Shown here one piece after another: positions 62,450-64,000 of a stretch of 64,000 bases of DNA. The translations under genes were made by a program, and so were the position numbers. Source of the stretch: Demequina globuliformis (GTDB lineage Bacteria > Actinomycetota > Actinomycetes > Actinomycetales > Demequinaceae); contig NZ_BBRG01000001.1 of the NCBI RefSeq assembly GCF_000975155.1, positions 417,999 through 481,998 of the forward strand. Direction: 5' to 3'. A model generated the notes under the pieces. The model was given only the letters and a program-made list of their open reading frames with translations, was not told the origin of the DNA and searched no databases. Position 1 is the first letter of the stretch; each line of letters begins with the position of its first letter.

Positions 62450-63844
62450 CTAGCGCCTGCGGGCGACCACCAGCGCGCTGAGGCCCAGGGCGAGCAACGT
62501 TCCCGCGACGAGCACCATCAATGCTGACTGGTCAGCGTCGGCTCCGGTGGCAGGCAACGTGCTCTGCGTCGGCTCCGGGCTGGGAGTCTCCGACGGGGAC
62601 GCAGACGGGCTCGGCGTAGTAGACGGGCTTGGCGTGGTGGTCGGGCTTGGCGTGGTGGTCGGGCTTGGTGTGGTGGTCGGGCTTGGTGTGGTGGTCGGGC
62701 TCGGTGTGGTGGTCGGGCTCGGTGTAGTAGTCGGGGACGGTGTGGTGGTCGGGCTTGGCGTGGTGGTCGGGCTTGGGGTCTCGTCGCACGACGGCAACGG
62801 TCCGGTGAAGGGGTACGCGTGGACTTCGAGGCCGGTATTCGTCGTCGTCAACCCATGCTCGAGTGAGCCGGCGACCTCAGTGCGTCCGTTGAGTTGGTTG
62901 GCGTTGATGTGGGTCGTCGACGCTTCCTGTCCCACCAGGACCGAGCCCGGAATCACGGAGCCGCTCAACGTCACGTCAGTGGATTGTGGAAAGTTGAACA
63001 CGATGCGCTGTGACGCGTTGATTTCCGCCTGATCCACACCACCGACGGTGCCGTTGAGCTGGAAATCGACGGGGTTGGAGGAAGTCACATTCACGATGAC
63101 TGTCTCGGTGCCCGCCAAATTTTCTGCGGCGAGAACGGCGCCCCAGTCGGCTGTCACAGACTCCGCAGTCACCTCAAAGACCTCGATCTGGGCGCCGGAA
63201 CCTGTGAAGGTCACGGTTCCGCCGTCGTCTTCCTGCACGGTGCCTGTGGGCGCCTGCGCTGCCAAGCACTGCGAGAGCGCGGTGACGTTCGCACGTCGTG
63301 CGGCCCATACCGAGGCCACATCGACGCTCTCGGTGACGGTGCCGGGCGCGACCTGAGTGATCGTCCCAGAGGCGGTTCCACCCACATTGACGTTGCCAAC
63401 GAGGTCCGGCTGGCCCACGTGGAGATCGGTCCCCTGCGCCACAGTGAGGTCACCGCCGACGGTCAGCATGGTGGAGTTATTGGGAGGCGGCACGCGGGAT
63501 CCGACGCCAGCGGTACCGAGGTTGTACACGCCCTGGCCCTTATCAAACGTGGCGTCGCCGAGGACAACCACATTCCCTTCCGCCTCCGCCGCTGCCTGGC
63601 CAATGGAGAAGTCACCGCCGGCGAAGATGCTGACGCCGTCATCGAATCCCAAGTACGCACCGTTATGCGGAGGACTGTACGAACCGGGGCACTCGTCCCC
63701 CAGACAGGGGTCGAGCGGCGTGTTGTCGTCAACCATGACTGCGCTCACCATGGAGGTGGTACCGATGGCGAGACCGATGGCCGTGGCAGCGACGAGGGGG
63801 CCACGCCACGCTCGGGTGCGATTGCCTGTGGGGACAGCATGCAT
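62450..63844 (-). CDS. Choice-of-anchor A family surface protein with LPXTG sorting signal
   Basis: 464 residues. A signal peptide ([21 protein letters not shown]) precedes a beta-rich choice-of-anchor A domain (about 60-345; [19 protein letters not shown] and [16 protein letters not shown]). A linker of nine to ten six-residue PSPTTT repeats leads to LPATG at the C-terminus with hydrophobic helix and RRR tail, so sortase would link it to the wall. Function of the domain is unknown, perhaps adhesion or ice-nucleation-like; ligand cannot be read. No sortase gene is in the window. Confidence 0.9.
   Translation of the reverse strand: MHAVPTGNRTRAWRGPLVAATAIGLAIGTTSMVSAVMVDDNTPLDPCLGDECPGSYSPPHNGAYLGFDDGVSIFAGGDFSIGQAAAEAEGNVVVLGDATFDKGQGVYNLGTAGVGSRVPPPNNSTMLTVGGDLTVAQGTDLHVGQPDLVGNVNVGGTASGTITQVAPGTVTESVDVASVWAARRANVTALSQCLAAQAPTGTVQEDDGGTVTFTGSGAQIEVFEVTAESVTADWGAVLAAENLAGTETVIVNVTSSNPVDFQLNGTVGGVDQAEINASQRIVFNFPQSTDVTLSGSVIPGSVLVGQEASTTHINANQLNGRTEVAGSLEHGLTTTNTGLEVHAYPFTGPLPSCDETPSPTTTPSPTTTPSPTTTPSPTTTPSPTTTPSPTTTPSPTTTPSPTTTPSPSTTPSPSASPSETPSPEPTQSTLPATGADADQSALMVLVAGTLLALGLSALVVARRR
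62607..62778 (-). repeat. 18-bp tandem repeat encoding the PSPTTT linker
   Basis: About nine full 18-base units of the form GGGCTTGGCGTGGTGGTC (plus strand) plus a partial one, with single-base differences between units. Copy number change would keep the frame and alter stalk length. Confidence 0.85.
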
Positions 63845-64000
63845 GCCCGAATTGTACTAATTCTGCAGTAGTGATCTCACCATTGAGAATATTGGCAGAG
63901 CCACGTTATGACGACGTGTGGGACCGTCCTGTCGCGCGGGTCGTGGTGACCGACCCCTTGCCCCGGCGCGGCGGGGCTTCCAACGATTGGGTAGGCGCCG
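63845..64000. promoter_or_regulatory. Upstream region of the surface protein gene
   Basis: The first ~55 bases are AT-rich for this genome. On the minus strand TACAAT (63851-63856) could be a -10 element only 7 bases from the ATG, which would give a very short or leaderless transcript. The last ~100 bases contain no gene or motif I can support. Confidence 0.3.

Noticed and set aside
62607-62778. CRISPR-like array
   Set aside because: The 18-bp units are contiguous with no spacers and encode a Pro/Ser/Thr linker.
63918-63933. GTGGGACCGTCCTGTC upstream of the surface protein gene as a further DevR-like box
   Set aside because: The arms are spaced too closely (11 rather than 14 bases) and mismatch the pattern.

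Overview
The window is chromosomal DNA of a high-GC Gram-positive actinobacterium, most likely Micrococcales (a Cellulomonadaceae/Demequinaceae-like facultative anaerobe). Support: very high GC, frequent GTG/TTG starts, start/stop-overlapped operons, a DUF4244/TadE type pilus cluster, an acyl-CoA carboxylase with epsilon subunit, an LpdA-type quinone reductase, and a gene order from 30 to 61 kb that recalls Mycobacterium tuberculosis Rv3279c-Rv3319 (birA, accD, accE, maf, accA, lpdA, PNP, pmmB, add, deoA, cdd, sdhCDAB). Genus is inference; no rRNA, tRNA, CRISPR array, transposase or phage gene was seen.

Layout. 0-3.2 kb: end of an MMPL exporter, a serine hydrolase, a formate/nitrite transporter. 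3.3-8.7 kb: the division/ribosome-rescue block smpB, LytM hydrolase, ftsX, ftsE, prfB, interrupted by an inverted DUF1801 gene. 8.8-11.9 kb: YfeO-like channel, BASS transporter, putative lipoprotein. 11.9-20.9 kb: fermentation genes adhE, pflA and pflB, flanking a four-gene operon (14.9-17.6 kb) that looks like an orphan type VII-secretion-type substrate cassette. 21-23.5 kb: GH2 beta-mannosidase. 23.5-28.1 kb: compact tad pilus operon. 28.2-30.3 kb: flavoprotein with a tandem ArsR-like operator, and SRAP DNA-crosslink protein. 30.4-40 kb: biotin ligase and acyl-CoA carboxylase subunits, with DoxX/MarR and MarR/MFS efflux pairs and maf. 40-46 kb: membrane EEP phosphatase, LpdA-like reductase, PNP, phosphomannomutase. 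46-57 kb: deoC, a guanidine-III riboswitch controlling a Gdx/SugE exporter, and a long minus-strand nucleoside uptake and salvage operon (BMP lipoprotein, ABC ATPase, two permeases, cdd, deoA, a C39-like cysteine protease homologue, add). 57-61.5 kb: mannose-1-phosphate guanylyltransferase and sdhCDAB. 61.6-63.8 kb: DUF4190 membrane protein and an LPXTG choice-of-anchor A surface protein.

How it fits together. The cell can respire (sdh, quinone reductase) and ferment (pfl, adhE, formate channel). The formate transporter, adhE and pflB each carry upstream 14-bp boxes of the form G[G/T]GNCNNNGGTCC[C/T], like the DevR/DosR dormancy box, which suggests one hypoxia regulon. Nucleosides are imported, deaminated, phosphorolysed and fed via phosphopentomutase-like and DeoC steps to central metabolism.

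Most unusual signals: a repeated intergenic element with 60-bp arms (46.05-46.32 kb, solo copy at 30.38 kb) found only between convergent genes; a 10-mer GGGCCGATGC present 14 times; the orphan secretion-type cassette; the cysteine-protease-like gene inside the nucleoside operon; and the DevR-like boxes on fermentation genes.
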